Positions 45,201 to 56,753 of a DNA stretch of 64,000 nucleotides are shown one piece after another. How positions within the stretch are numbered: the stretch's first letter is position 1; each line of letters starts with the position of its first letter. The notes beneath the pieces are model-generated. The model did no database searches. It was not told the DNA's origin and was given only the letters and a program-made list of their open reading frames with translations. The position numbers were made by a program, and so were the translations under genes. This DNA is from Gambelia wislizenii (lineage: Eukaryota > Chordata > Lepidosauria > Squamata > Crotaphytidae): the NCBI GenBank assembly GCA_030847615.1, contig JAUMIR010000001.1:67159501-67223500 (forward strand), written 5' to 3'.

Positions 45201-46050
45201 AAAAAAAAGGAAGTGGAAATGGGGTAGGGAGAGATTGGAAGGTGGGTTGCAATGTTTGGTCTCTTTTCAGCCCTCTGTCCCCCTTCAAGCAATGGTAGAA
45301 ATGGTGTGTCAAAACAGAGAGGGGTAGTAAAATCCAGTTTGCCCATCAAAAGCAACAGGAAAATCTCACATAATGTTCTGTGTGACATTACTGGGTTCAT
45401 CAGGGGCAAAATACTGTTTACTGGAGCTGAATTATTTTGCTTGTGTGGATTCAGCCACAGATTACTTTGTCATGACATTTTATTCATTCTTCTTAAGTTC
45501 TGGTCATGGATGATGGCACTGAAGTCCAAATCTGGAGGTTAGGAATCCAGTTGCAGAAGGCTGGGATATTAGACACATTCATGGAGGATTAGGTCTGACA
45601 TGGTAATTGAAAGAACACTTCTCCCTGTACCAGTTTGTCCATGACTGAGATATGGGGTTGTGGGTAGGGGTCCTGTCTGGTTCTTATATGAAGAATAGTT
45701 GTGCTAGATAGGCTCTTCTCGGTGGTGTAGTGGCAAATTCATCATACTTTGGAATTTCCAGTAGGAACACCTGGCACCAACTTTTTCATATTCCAGTGTG
45801 AGGTTGTCTCCTTCATTTACCTGGGCATTTATGAGCAGCTCATTGCCACTGTAGTCAATCTTACTGCTGCTTGTATGTTGCTTTTAGTCAACACATCTTC
45901 GTTGCAATTTATTGGTGGTTGTTTTAAATATTGTATTACCTGTCCTGGAATGTTTGTGAGGGTTGAGATATAAACAGAACAAAACTCTGTAATTAAATGG
46001 CAGCTACTTATCAGTTACAATAGCTTAACAAAAGCTTCGCCATGTTTAGA
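42250..46050. other. Intronic stretch with few recognised features
   Basis: A short copy of the 'ACTGCACCTCCCAGAATACC' fold-back type lies at 43150-43260 and similar bits near 44370 and 44550. No coding region with a recognisable product. Confidence 0.45.
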
Positions 46051-46082
46051 GCCAATGTACCCAGGAGTACCAAACAATGCAC

Positions 46083-46161
46083 ACCCCTGACTCCCAGTTT
46101 TGGGGAAAAGGCAGGTTATAAATTAATAAATAAATAAATAAGTAGTAGTAGTAGTAGTAGT
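46083..46161 (+). mobile_element. LINE tail with (AATA)n and (AGT)n
   Basis: 'CTCCCAGTTTTGGGGAAAAG' and 'GCAGGTTATAAATTAATAAA' form an L2-like 3' end that runs into an AATA repeat and then an AGT repeat to 46161. Confidence 0.7.
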
Positions 46162-46224
46162 TGATAGGATACACGGCTTCCCAGATGTATTTGGCTGGTT
46201 TTGGAAAGCTTATGATCCATCCAT

Positions 46225-46320
46225 TCATGCATCACTTTATTTATATCCCACCTTTCTCCCAGGCTGGGACTCACGGCAGCTTACGAAAACAGAAAACAAT
46301 AAAACAATGGTGACCTATGC
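46225..46320 (-). mobile_element. L2 LINE 3' tail fragment
   Basis: 'CTTTATTTATATCCCACCTT' and 'TCTCCCAGGCTGGGACTCAC' are the complement of the L2 ending seen at 37890-37935. Confidence 0.7.
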
Positions 46321-46329
46321 ACGCTCTCA

Positions 46330-46645
46330 TTAGAAGCAAAGAGCTAGAAGGAACTGCAAGAGCCATCTAGTCCAGCCTGCTGTCATATAGGAATATAACT
46401 AATACATTCCTGATAGATGGTCATCCAACCTCTGTTTAAAGACCTCCAAAGAAGGAGAGTCCAGCATGGCAGTTTATTGCACTGTCACATAGCTATTATA
46501 GTCATGATGTTCTTCCTAATGGTTAGGTGGAACCTCTTTTATTGTCATTTAAATCCACTGGTCCTTGTTCTAGTTTCTGGAGCGTCAGAAAAGAAGCTTA
46601 CTCCATCTTCTACATGATGTCCCTTCAGGCGTATAACTATGATTA
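46330..46645 (-). mobile_element. CR1 LINE 3' fragment
   Basis: 'AGAAGGAACTGCAAGAGCC' and 'ATCTAGTCCAGCCTGCTGTC' begin the 3' end in complement; it continues to 'GTTCTTCCTAATGGTTAGGT' and 'GCTTACTCCATCTTCTACAT', matching 3036-3330 and 50316-51160. Confidence 0.8.
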
Positions 46646-46667
46646 TCTGGATATATCTGTCTCAACG

Positions 46668-46775
46668 TGGGGCCCATTCACACTACATAATTATAGCACT
46701 ATGATTCCACTTTAAATGCTATTGCTGCATCCTATGAAATCCTGGGGTTTATAATTTAGTGAGGCATTGCAGCAG
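46668..46775. mobile_element. Partial MITE of the 4010-4231 family
   Basis: The left end 'GGGGCCCATTCACACTACAT' and inner block 'GCTGCATCCTATGAAATCCT' match that family. The right half is missing. Confidence 0.6.
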
Positions 46776-47319
46776 CAACACCACTATCACCATTAGCTTA
46801 AACCCCAGGCTGTTCCTGTCTCACCTCAAACCCCACGAGATGAGGAAGAGGAGGAGGAAGCAGTGGTCTCTATCGTCATAGTCACTGCTGTGCACCAACA
46901 TCACCATGTGGCTAAGGCCCAAGTCCTTGGGCTGTTCTTCAATTTCAAAACCAACACTGCTTCCCCCACCCAGTCAAGCTAAGCCTTCACTGACCATGCC
47001 AAGTCACAGTGTCTCACCATTACCTCAAGAGGTGCCCCCCCCCAGCTGATGGTGGTGCTGCTCCTACCCATTCCCATCTCGCTCTCCCAGCCAGGTGATT
47101 GAGTGATTGAGGAGGAACAGCAAGTGCTTGGGTAGGACTCAGAAGGAGGGGATAGCTGCGGCAGATGCAGCACTGTGACAGAAACAGCAACAGTGATGTG
47201 GGCTGCTTCAAGAGCAGCTGCCACACCTGGAAGCAGGAGTATAGTGGTGGTTCTGGTTTTCATCTGTGAAATATTGGAAGGTCTCTCTGGCTTTTCTTCA
47301 CAAACGAAGATTCAGGAAG

Positions 47320-47960
47320 GACTCATCCCGTGCTTTCTGCAAGCGTGCTGAGGACTGAAAAGGCCAATCCGAGATAAACAAGTCTGGTTGCAGAAAGCAC
47401 AGCAGAAGGTCTCCTTGGGTGATGTTTCTGGGTTGTGATTCTTTCTGCGTTGTCGTTTCTCTTCAGGACTTGTTCAGCGTGAGCTCTCAAATAAGGCTGT
47501 AGCATTGTGGATAGTGCATATCCATGCCTCCCGATGTGAGGTCAGGGCAGACCATTGTTGGTGATCAATTTGGCCGAGCCTGAGATGTTGTTTCAGGGAG
47601 TCTTTGTATCACTTTTTTTGGAGCGCCTCTTTTACGCTGACCCGTGGCGAGTTCACCATAGAGTACTATTTTGGGGGGGGGGTGATGGTCCTCCATCCTA
47701 GAAATGTGCCATGCCCAGCGCAGCGGTGTTCTCAATATCATGGCCTCAATGCTGGTGATCCCTGCTTGCTTAAGGACAGCAACATTCGTCACAAAGTCAG
47801 ACCAGTATATATTTAGGATTGTGAGTATACAGCGCTGATGAAAGCGTTCGAGGAGTCGTAAGTGTTGGTGATAGGTGACCCATGTTTCAGACCCGTAAAG
47901 GAGAATAGACAGTACAATGGCTCTATACACAATGATTTTTGTGCTTCGCCTCAGGTGTTT
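47320..47960 (-). mobile_element. Non-LTR retrotransposon, C-terminal reverse-transcriptase region
   Basis: The - strand frame 47930-47565 encodes 'AIVLSILLYGSETWVTYHQH', 'LLERFHQRCILTILNIYWSD', 'LRWAWHISRMEDH' and 'ELATGQRKRGAPKKVIQRL'. This block, after the reverse-transcriptase thumb, is well known from several LINE clades. Sequence to 47323 continues the same C-terminus after a stop. The clade is not assigned; it differs from L2 and CR1 here. Confidence 0.85.
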
Positions 47961-47984
47961 GTTACTCCAGACTCTTTTGTAAAG

Positions 47985-48115
47985 TCTTCCAAATGCACTA
48001 TATTGGAACGTATGCTTCCCCTAAACTGTAAATCCCAGGATTCTGTAGGATGTTGCTGTGGCAGTTAGTAGAATCATGGAGTTAGATTTATGTTGTATGA
48101 AAGTGCCCATTTTGA
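47985..48115. mobile_element. Partial MITE of the 4010-4231 family
   Basis: 'CTAAACTGTAAATCCCAGGA' followed by 'TTCTGTAGGATG' and the right-end-like 'GTATGAAAGTGCCCAT' match the family interior and end. Confidence 0.5.
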
Positions 48116-48119
48116 TAGT

Positions 48120-48310
48120 AAGCAAGGGGATCTTGTAGCATCTTTGGGACTGAGAAAAAGAAGTTGTAGCATAAGGTTTCATGGACTTAAACTTTTCTAG
48201 GAAGTAGACCAAGTCTACAAAAGCTTATGCTGCAACATCTCAAAGATGCAACAAGATCTCTTTGCTTATTGCTATTCCAGACTAACACAGTTACTGTGTC
48301 TTTGAATTCT
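48120..48310. mobile_element. Fold-back repeat, uninterrupted copy
   Basis: 'GCAAGGGGATCTTGTAGCAT' pairs with 'GATGCAACAAGATCTCTTTG', and 'GTAGCATAAGGTTTCATGGA' with 'CTACAAAAGCTTATGCTGCA'. It is followed by 'TATTCCAGACTAACACAG'. It serves as the template for reading the broken copy at 29660-32058. Confidence 0.75.
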
Positions 48311-49549
48311 ATCCTTCTGACAGTGTAGGATGTGACGTGAACACAACCCTCACTTTGTAAATGTCTAGCTTCTGGAGGAGAATGACCGGCATTGGTTTTG
48401 GGAATGTGGGTCTCTTAAAGCCTAGTAGTAGGACAGGAAATAATAATGGTAATAGTACTGTAATAAGTAATAGTATTTATCTGCCTCATGCTTTCCAGTT
48501 GCCAGTTGCCCATTGAGTTTTTCTCTTGTGAGGATAAATGGTAGCTTCCAATTTCGCACAAAACATATGTGATTAATATTGCCTTTTTGTTTTTCATAGG
48601 CTCCTCCTCCATCCTGCATCTGATTCTTCCTTTAATTCAGTACAACCTCTGATTCCAATACATCCTCTGGCTATACTCCTTACCTTTCCCCTTCTATTAG
48701 GAAAGCAGCTGTGAAGGGAATGCCTAGTGCTCCCAATTTAGCCTCCAAGCTGAAAACAGAAGGCAAGGTAGTTGTCTGGCCCAGCTGCAAACAGAAGGCC
48801 CTGGCCATCTGTGGCTTTGATGATCATTGTGTCATACAGCTGAGCATCTTCTCCTCCCCTTTGATGGGCTTTGCTGTCTTCAGCATCACTTTACCTGCAG
48901 CATTGCTGCTTATAACTTTCAATTACTGTACAAAAATAGAACCAAATGTACCGATGCAACTGGATTGCTCAGACAGCTGGTAGTGGGCTACAAAGCCTCT
49001 ATTCTGCAGAAGGTTCCTTTGAATCCAAGCCAGTGCCCTAATGACCAGGAGTCATTCCAAGTGGATGGCTGTTCAGTGGAATGTGTGAAAATGAGTGGCA
49101 AGGGAGCAAAGGTCTCCATGTAATTCTGATTGGGCAGCTTTGCGTCTCACAAAAATCAAAGCCAAAAGAGGCACTTTCAGGGCAATCCGGGTGGGCAGGC
49201 TCTACACAATTTGGCGCTCACTCTCTACAAGCATATGTGATACCTACCTGTCTACTGAATCTTTTCAAATCATTTATAGTATAATGTCAGAAGGGAGAAG
49301 GAGGGGCAAGAGGAGGTAATGGTAGTGAGCAAAAGAGACTCTCATGTGCAGCACCAGAAAACAATAGCATTTACTGAAGATTATTTATAAAGCCAGTGAG
49401 TCCTGTTTGGACTCTGGATGACTTGCATTAGTCATAGTCAACAATTGCATTCATTATCTGTTGACAGCATCAATTAATCTTTAAAATGTATGGCAGTCAA
49501 GGCCTTACCTGCACTTGTAGTTTACTGAACATGAGGCATCTGTCACACT

Positions 49550-50190
49550 CATTGGACCTCATTCACCCACAGTGTCCCTAGCAGGCAACCAGGTTGTAGT
49601 CTTGACTGTGCAAATGCATTCCTGGCCATTGCTGAAACCTGGGCATCTAGGCTCAGTTCTGAGCCCAGGGTTATGTCCAAGCTGTGAACCTGAGAATTCC
49701 TGGGACTTAAGGAACTCTGTAAAACAGTCCTCCCAAGTCCCATTGCAGAGAGGAAGCCCAGAAGAATATAATGGTCAATGGTATTGAATGTCACTGAGAG
49801 GTCCAGCAGAACCAACAGTAACATACTCCGCCTGTCTATTTCCAGGTGTAGGTCATCCACTAAGGCAACCAAAGTTATCTCAGTCCAGTAGCCAGGCCTG
49901 AAATTAGACTGAAATGGATTTAGATAATCTGTTTCATCCAGAAACACCAGGAATGGGAAAGCCACCGCATGCTTCATAACCTTGACCAAAAAAGGGAAGT
50001 TGGAGAATTGCCAGTAGTTACTTAGTACAGTCTGGTTCGGAGACAATGTTTTCAGTAAAGGCCTCATCATACTCTCTTTCAAACAGGATGTTACTCTGCC
50101 TTGCTGTAATAAGGCATTCACTGTTCTCCTTACTCACTCAACCAGTGCCCCTCCGGGTGCTTTTATGCTTTTACAGCATCATCTGGAATG
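49550..50190 (-). mobile_element. L2 LINE fragment with internal deletion
   Basis: The frame 50121-49549 encodes 'FPFLVFLDETDYLNPFQSNF' and 'LLVLLDLSVTFNTIDHYIL' (palm), then jumps at about 49700 to 'LDITLGSELSLDAQVSAMA' (thumb). The 'YADD' segment between them is gone. Otherwise it is open over 190 codons. Confidence 0.85.
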
Positions 50191-50315
50191 CATATCATGG
50201 CATTCACCTCTCCAAGGATTCTGTCCCCATCCTCAGACTGGATCCTCACATCTGCCACTATTTTTTGAATATTTTTTTAGTATAGTTTCCATCCCTAGCC
50301 TATCCTCTTGATTTA

Positions 50316-51160
50316 GAATCATAGAGTTGGAAGAGACCACAAGGGCCATCCAGTCCAACCCCCTGCCCTGCAGGAATTACACAATTAAATCATTCCTGAC
50401 AGATGGACATCCAGCCTCTATTTAAAAACCTCCAAAGAAGGAGACTCCACCACACTCAGAGGCAGGGTATTCCATTTCCAAACAGCTCTTGCTATTATGA
50501 AGTTCTTTCTAATGTTAGGTTGAATCTCTTTTCCTTTAGTTTGAACCCATTGCTCCATGTCCTAGTTTGTGGAGCAGCAGAAAACAAGCTTGCTCCATCC
50601 TCAGCGTGACATCCCTTCAAATATTTAAACATAGCTATCATGTCACCTCTCAACCTTCTCTTCTTCAGACTAAACATGCCCAGCTCCCTAAGCTGTTCCT
50701 CATAGGGCATGGTTTCCAGACCTCCCACCATCCTGGTCGCTCTCCTCTGGACATGTTCCAGCTTCTCAATATCCTTCCTGAATTGTGGTGCCCAGAACTG
50801 GACACAGTATTGCAGGTGAGGCCTGACCAAAGTAGAATAGATTGGCACTATTACTTCCCTTGATCTAAACTCCTATTTATGCAGCCTAGAATCGCATTGG
50901 TTTTTTTAGCTGCTGTATCACACTGCTGACTCATGTTCAGCTTGTGGGCCACTAAGACTCCTAGATCCCTTTCGCACGTACTGCCATCAAGCCATGTGTC
51001 ACCCATCCTATATCTGTGCATTTAATTGTTACTGTCGAAGTGTAGTATCGTACATTTTTCCCTGTTGAAGTTCATTTTGTTAGTTTTGGCCCAGCTTTCT
51101 AATCTGTTAAAGTCAATTTGGATTCCGATTCTGTCTTCTGGTTTAAAAGACTTGCTGGGC
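50316..51160 (-). mobile_element. CR1 LINE 3' portion
   Basis: The 3' end begins 'AGAATCATAGAGTTGGAAGA' in + reading. On the - strand it encodes 'NRLESWAKTNKMNFNREKC', then '[18 protein letters not shown]' and '[20 protein letters not shown]' in shifted frames. It is the longest CR1 copy here, 5' truncated near 51160 where a MITE follows. Confidence 0.9.
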
Positions 51161-51171
51161 TGTAAAACCAA

Positions 51172-51414
51172 GGGTGTTTCCACGCAGTGATGGTGCTTTG
51201 ATACTCCTTGGATGACCATGGCTCCAACCTATGGAATTTGTACTTTTGTGAGGTACTAATAGTTCTTTGCCAGATAGCTTTAATGCTGTAGTTCAAGGGA
51301 ATGGCCTAGAGAATTCCAAGTGCCTCATGGAATTAAAAATCCCAGGATCCTATAGGATGAAGCTATGAAGTTAAAATGACATCAAACTACTATAATTGTG
51401 CAGTGTGAAAACAG
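51172..51414. mobile_element. MITE of the 4010-4231 family, near full length
   Basis: Left end 'GGGTGTTTCCACGCAGTGAT'; right end in complement 'TTTTCACACTGCACAATTAT'. The interior holds 'AAATCCCAGGATCCTATAGG'. Confidence 0.65.
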
Positions 51415-52375
51415 AAGAAAAGGAGCTATTTTCTTCCTTTAAAAAAATGAAGGGCATTCTTCAGTTATTTCCTTTACTTTTTCATTTCTTTTTTTTTTTC
51501 CTTTTGAATTCTGTGGCAGCAGTCTTGGCCAGGGTAACATGGGTTACTAACAAACATCCAATCCCCCAACTGAGCCATGAATCTCACTGGATAGAACTGG
51601 ACGTTTCACATTCATTCTGCTTCAAAAGGGTTGTAGGAAAAATAGTATGGGTTTATGCCATGTATGATGCTCAGACTCTTTGTGGGGAGGATGAATAGGG
51701 ATATGGTTGTGACAGATGCATGCATACGCTTGCTATTGTTGTTTATTTGTATTTCTTATGATGATTCTAGGAATTATTATCTCACACTGAAGTAATGCTG
51801 TCTTATCCGGGATTACTAAAGAGAAAGTGGTGATGTTCTCATATCCTCATTCCAGTAAAAAATTGCACATGGAATTTAGGCACAGCAGAATATGTGATTA
51901 TCTAAATTGGCTAGTTTATTACTTCGTACTACTCCACCACAATCCTGCCCTTCATCTTCCTGCCATCGTCCTCTGGTCTTTCTTCAGACCCCACCTATGG
52001 TTGTTCTGGGGAAGTGACAGAAGCCAAGAGTGCAGTTTTCCTTGTATGTGACTCTATTGGCATTTAGAACCTGAGGTACTATTCTTCCCCAGAGGAAATT
52101 AAACTTAAATGTAAAATAAAACGTTGTACTCCTGGGTGCTTAAGATCAGAGAAAGACGACAGGAAAGGGAAATGTTAAGAGCTAGAATAAATGCCAGTGT
52201 GAACTTGTCAAAGGCTCCTTTAGAGAGTGAGTTGTGGCCTATAGCTTCTTTTGTACTTGTTCATGTAGAAGAAATACTTGCTTCCCATAGAAGCATTGTT
52301 ACCTGTTACTTTAATTTTTGCTGATGGTGGAAAGGAAAGATGTGAATTCAGTTGGGAGTTAGCTATCTAGGCTCA

Positions 52376-52998
52376 GGGCTTGTCTACATGGGCAAAATAA
52401 AATGACCTCACCTCATTTTCACACTAAGCCATTCAGATGACATATGGGTCAAATCCAGGTCTTTTCAGCAGCTCACGGCTTTAATCTGGACCAAAAAGTG
52501 TTTGGATTTACTCCAGATCTGAGTGCAAAATCTGGATACTTGCATATGTGTGTGTGTGTGTACTGCACTCTATAGCATCATTGGTGTGGGGCCAGGGAGA
52601 GGAGTTTCAGTGGGTGTGCTGAAGAGTTTGAAAGGAGGCTCCCTGGGCCAGGTGATCAGCTAAACTTTCTTGCCAGGAAATGCCTCTTTGCCTATTCCAG
52701 TTTCACTATTTAGTGGTTCCTTCATTGCCATTTATTTTGCATACATGGCAGTTGTTTGGAGAAACACATACCAGCATACCCATACTGTTAGCTGCATGTA
52801 CCTCTGTTCAATAGGATGTCTGAAGCCCCTTTGAGCCACGGGAAGAGAGGCAGAGACAATATGGACATACGTACATTTGCATGTATGGGGGAAGGGGGGA
52901 AACCGGAGTGGCCACACATACTGCGATTTATAGGAGAACTGTATGGACAGTGTTCCTGAACTCACCATGGAGTATGTGGCAATCATTTGGACAAGCCC
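52376..52998. mobile_element. TIR MITE with GGGCTTGTCTACATGG end
   Basis: The left end GGGCTTGTCTACATGG matches the complement of either 'CATTTGGACAAGCCC' (52998) or 'CATTGTAGGCAAGCCC' (about 53062), so the right limit is ambiguous. The ends resemble the 650-bp family, but the interior ('GGGTCAAATCCAGGTC') does not. Carries a (TG)n run at 52546-52561. Confidence 0.55.
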
Positions 52999-53069
52999 GT
53001 GTCACTGCAGACCAGTGTAATTCAGAGGTAAGCTGGATTTTCCTGTCATTGTAGGCAAGCCCTCAAATG

Positions 53070-55030
53070 TAAAACCGAGTGTCCTCCAGATCTTTTGAAA
53101 TGCAACTCCTACCAGCCCCAAACTGTATCTCCAGTGGTTAGGGATGATGAGTTTGTTAGCTAGAAGTCTGTGTTACAATATGCTCTTGGCTGGTGCCAAA
53201 AATAGCAGCCATTTGTATAGTTCCCATTGTGTAACATCTAATATGTCTTACCTATGACATGATGCTCTGAGCTTTTGCATTTCTCCACCCCTGTTGTAGT
53301 TAAGTGGCTACTGAAGAGGACTGAGGTAAAGGAAATGCACAAAGCTGTGATAATAGAACACAGGCAAATGCTAGACGTTAATGAAGGAAGAGCAGAACAC
53401 TACAATTTTCAGCATCAACTACATGTATATTGTGTTGATCATGTTTGCACACAGCAACAAGCCAGACCTCTGCTGAAGGCAGCAAGCTGGTGTGTGCTAC
53501 CCAGTTGCTCTCACTTCTAGCAGGAGCAGCTGAACCAGCCACAAACCATCCAGCTGTGGTTCGTTTAATGTGGCATCCAAACCTTGCAGTCTCGCTTGTC
53601 TCTCCCCTAACAAGCTCTGGCTTGTTGAAGGACAGCTAGCTAGATTTCCAAATTCAGCTACCATGGTAAACAAACTGCAGGTGGATGGTCCATGGTTTGT
53701 TCAGTTGTTCCCGCCTGCAGCAGAAATGATCAAGCAGTGTGAACTAGCATGTTGTCTTGTCCCTGGCAAGCCACAATTCTCAAGAATTATGGCTTGTTTC
53801 ATTCAAACACCCCTAGTGTCACATTCTAATTTCCATCAGCTAACCTAAAGTCCATTATGAAGTTTTAACTGGAATTGTGTTTCTTAAATTTCTGGCCAAC
53901 ATTGTATGCTTTCCTCTGCCTTTTGATTTGCTTGGGTAAAAGAGGCACAACCTCTAATTTAGAAGTCCCCACTGCTGCTCACAAGCCCTTTAAACACTTG
54001 TTTTAAACAATGTTATTTTATTTCATTATAATTTCATTTTTACTTCCATCTGACTTTAGTTAGCACAGGGTGACTGATCTTGTGAATAGATTTATCCTCC
54101 ACAGCATTGTTTTACAGCCAATAAAACTGTAAAACTGATGGGCACATCAGTGATCTGGGAGTGTACTGAACCTATTTACACAACCAGTTACCGCAAGCTT
54201 ACTGAAAAGCACATAAAGAGGCTATTGAGGACAGTGAAATAAAGGGTATCAAGAGTTTGCCCCAGTAATTCAGAAGGAAACTCCATTTAAATATTTCTGT
54301 ATATACAATATAGTTTTCTCCTTCTCTACCATTCTGTGTGTCTCTCTCTCTTAGCCTCTCTTTCACTCGGTCAATGTTTATGGCATTTTGCAAAGTATAA
54401 GAAGATTAGCCCTTGCCCCAAGGAGCTGACACTCCAGAATACTATACAGGTTAACAGCAGAAGCGGAATAAAAGCAAAAGAACATGTGCTATTTTCCTAG
54501 TTATGTTTACTTACAGTTTGGCTTCAGATTTTGGTAGAGTAGGTCCTGATAATTAGCATGGGGTTGTGCATCTACTTACTGTCCCCATAATGCCCATGCT
54601 GTGTTCAGCCATACAAGCATGATTTCCTCCCCCCCCACCTTCAGAGACACGCACACACGCACACACACATACCTCCCTCCTCCAGGGAAGCAAAGGAAAA
54701 CAGTTTGAACAAGATGACTGAGAGGAAGCTCAAAAGCCCTACTGAAAAACAACAGCTTGAAAAACAGCACTTTAAGCCACTTGAACTAGGGAAAGTCACA
54801 AAGCCCCCAACACGAAAGGCATCAGAGAATCTGCTTCACCCAGTTTTTCTCACTTGCCACTTTTGGTCCAAAACTCGCTGCCATCCATGTTAAGGTGGAG
54901 CCTCCCTCCTTCACTGTGCAATCCAACTTCACAGAGAAGGGAAGGAAACTCCCAGCTTTTGGGTACAATTTGAAGCACACTCTCCCAGGGCTCCTGTAGC
55001 CTAGAAGTCCCTGGAGAACTATGTCTCCTT
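53070..55030. other. Intronic stretch with no recognised feature
   Basis: Only a short fold-back-type remnant near 53090-53150 and a CA-rich tract at 54649-54669 stand out. No coding sequence recognised. Confidence 0.5.
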
Positions 55031-55038
55031 TGGTAGTA

Positions 55039-55257
55039 TGCCACCACTCTTTGATGTAACTTAATTTTGAAATGTGATTACAAGGAGACAATCACATTGT
55101 TATTTTAAAACTTCCAGCCTTAAATGAGGCTTATCCCTAGCTTCCCTAGGAGAAGCTAGGGATAAGCCTCATTTAAGGCTGGAAGTTTTAAAATAACAAT
55201 GTGATTGTCTCCTTGTAATCACATTTCAAAATTAAGTTACATCAAGGAGTGGTGGCA
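55039..55257. repeat. Near-perfect palindrome with 106-bp arms
   Basis: Arms 55039-55144 and 55152-55257 are exact complements at 105 of 106 positions by my base-by-base reading (the mismatch is T55050), with a 7-bp spacer around CCTAGGA. Just outside, the flanks keep a weaker complementarity ('TGTCTCCTTTGGTAG' against the complement of 'CTAAAGAGACTCCAG'). It can form a cruciform. Confidence 0.9.
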
Positions 55258-55620
55258 GACTAAAGAGACTCCAGATAGCTGACCAAAAAGGCATGTGAGG
55301 CAAGTTTGTAGAAAAAAGAGAGAAAACTTTATTTTTATTTCCAAGCGCTTAAGTACTTAGCATGGAGAGAAATCTAGTCTCTCCAGGTTCTCAACTTAAC
55401 AAGGTTACAGCGAATACATTCAGTCATAAGATTGAATTTATGAAAATAAATCCTAAAACTAACACATTCTAACTAGACATTCCCTAAATAGTGACGTACA
55501 ATCATGCAGTCCATCTAGCAGTCTCTGTGATGTAATTCAGAGTCATTCAAATGGGCCTGCCCTTTAGGCCCCATGGTATCATTTACCTCTTTGATGTTAT
55601 AGTTAAAGGTTCCCTTGGCT
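55258..55620 (-). mobile_element. Possible LTR fragment
   Basis: In complement there is a run 'GGAAATAAAAATAAAGTTTT' with a poly(A) signal style and a TCTC-rich stretch after it, as in an R/U5 region. Termini are not placed, and the palindrome begins where the U5 end might be. Confidence 0.3.
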
Positions 55621-55799
55621 CCTAAGTGTCTAAAAGCACCAAGCAGTCTGCAGGGGTTATTGTACTGTTCTTCTGTCCTTCCAGTCAGCCTCTGTTGGTA
55701 GTGGGTAATTCTGCCTCATCTCTGCATCAGGAGTGTCTGCTTTACCTGTACCCTCCAACTGTCCCTGCGATTAATTCACCACTCATCCACCTTCCTGAA

Positions 55800-56190
55800 G
55801 GAATCGAAGGCGGAGGAGAGGGGCAAATGTAAGGTTGGCTCAAGGGGGGGCTATCCAGCCAACCCCCCCTCCCCAAAGCCGCGATCGGGAGCCCGATCGT
55901 GGCTTCAGGGAGAGAGGAAGGCTGGCTCCAGGGGGGGGCTTTCCATCCAACCCCCCCTCACCGAAGCCACGATCGGTTCCTCCCCAAAGGGGGAGAAGGC
56001 AGAGGAGGGAGGCGAATGAACCGGTAAACACTTTGCCTCACACCCACCCCCCCGCCTGATCTCCTGCCTCTTCACTCTGTTTGTGAAGGGAGCGAAGAGG
56101 CAGGAGATCTGACAGTGGGTGAAGCAAAGATTTTGGAGGATATTTTTCGGGGTTCAAAGATCATCTTATACGCAGGGATACGGTACTTTT
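55800..56190. repeat. GC-rich duplicated unit with hairpins
   Basis: A unit of about 80-90 bp is present twice ('GGTTGGCTCAAGGGGGGGCT' and 'GGCTGGCTCCAGGGGGGGGC', each followed by CCAACCCCCCCTC and a 'GCGATCGG/ACGATCGG' block). 'GCGATCGGGAGCCCGATCGT' is nearly self-complementary. A perfect 16-bp stem (GATCTCCTGCCTCTTC) joins 56058-56073 with 56094-56109. The end 'CATCTTATACGCAGGGATAC' resembles a DNA-transposon end. Probably one transposon interior. Confidence 0.55.
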
Positions 56191-56753
56191 AAAATGCCCC
56201 AGTTTCTCTCTCCATCTCTTCCCACTTTCCTCCTTTGCGCTCAGTTTACTTCAATGGCGACAAACTGAGTTCAAAGTGCAGAAGTAGCTTGTACCCAGTT
56301 AACTCATTGAGGGGAGAGGAGAGGACAGAATCTTGCCCTTCCCAGTACACTTAGGCAAAAACAAACTGTTGCAGTCTCTGCTAGCTTGTGTGATCTTCCT
56401 TTTTAATAGCCTTTGCCATCTTGACCACACCCTGCTGTTGCTCAGCCACATGTCCTACTTTTCATCTGTGAAATATTAAAGGGTATAGTTTACTACATCT
56501 CTCCTCATACAGAGACGTAATAAAATTATCCACCTTTTGAGGCTGCCTGTTGCAGCTCTGCATAATGTTTTGTGTCATGATGTTTGTCTAATTAAGAAAC
56601 AACTCTTACCTTAATGTAAGCAGCACACTTTATTGTCCACAAGTACCTACAGAGTATTAGCAAGTCTATTTATCCTTTCTTTGCCTAACCCACATGCACT
56701 GTAAGTGGTGCTTCCTCCATTCTTTCCGATTCTACTTACAACTCTAACACCCT

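Noticed and set aside
47020..47263. 94-codon Ser/Thr-rich frame
   Set aside because: Low-complexity, no domain, and the opposite strand is equally open.
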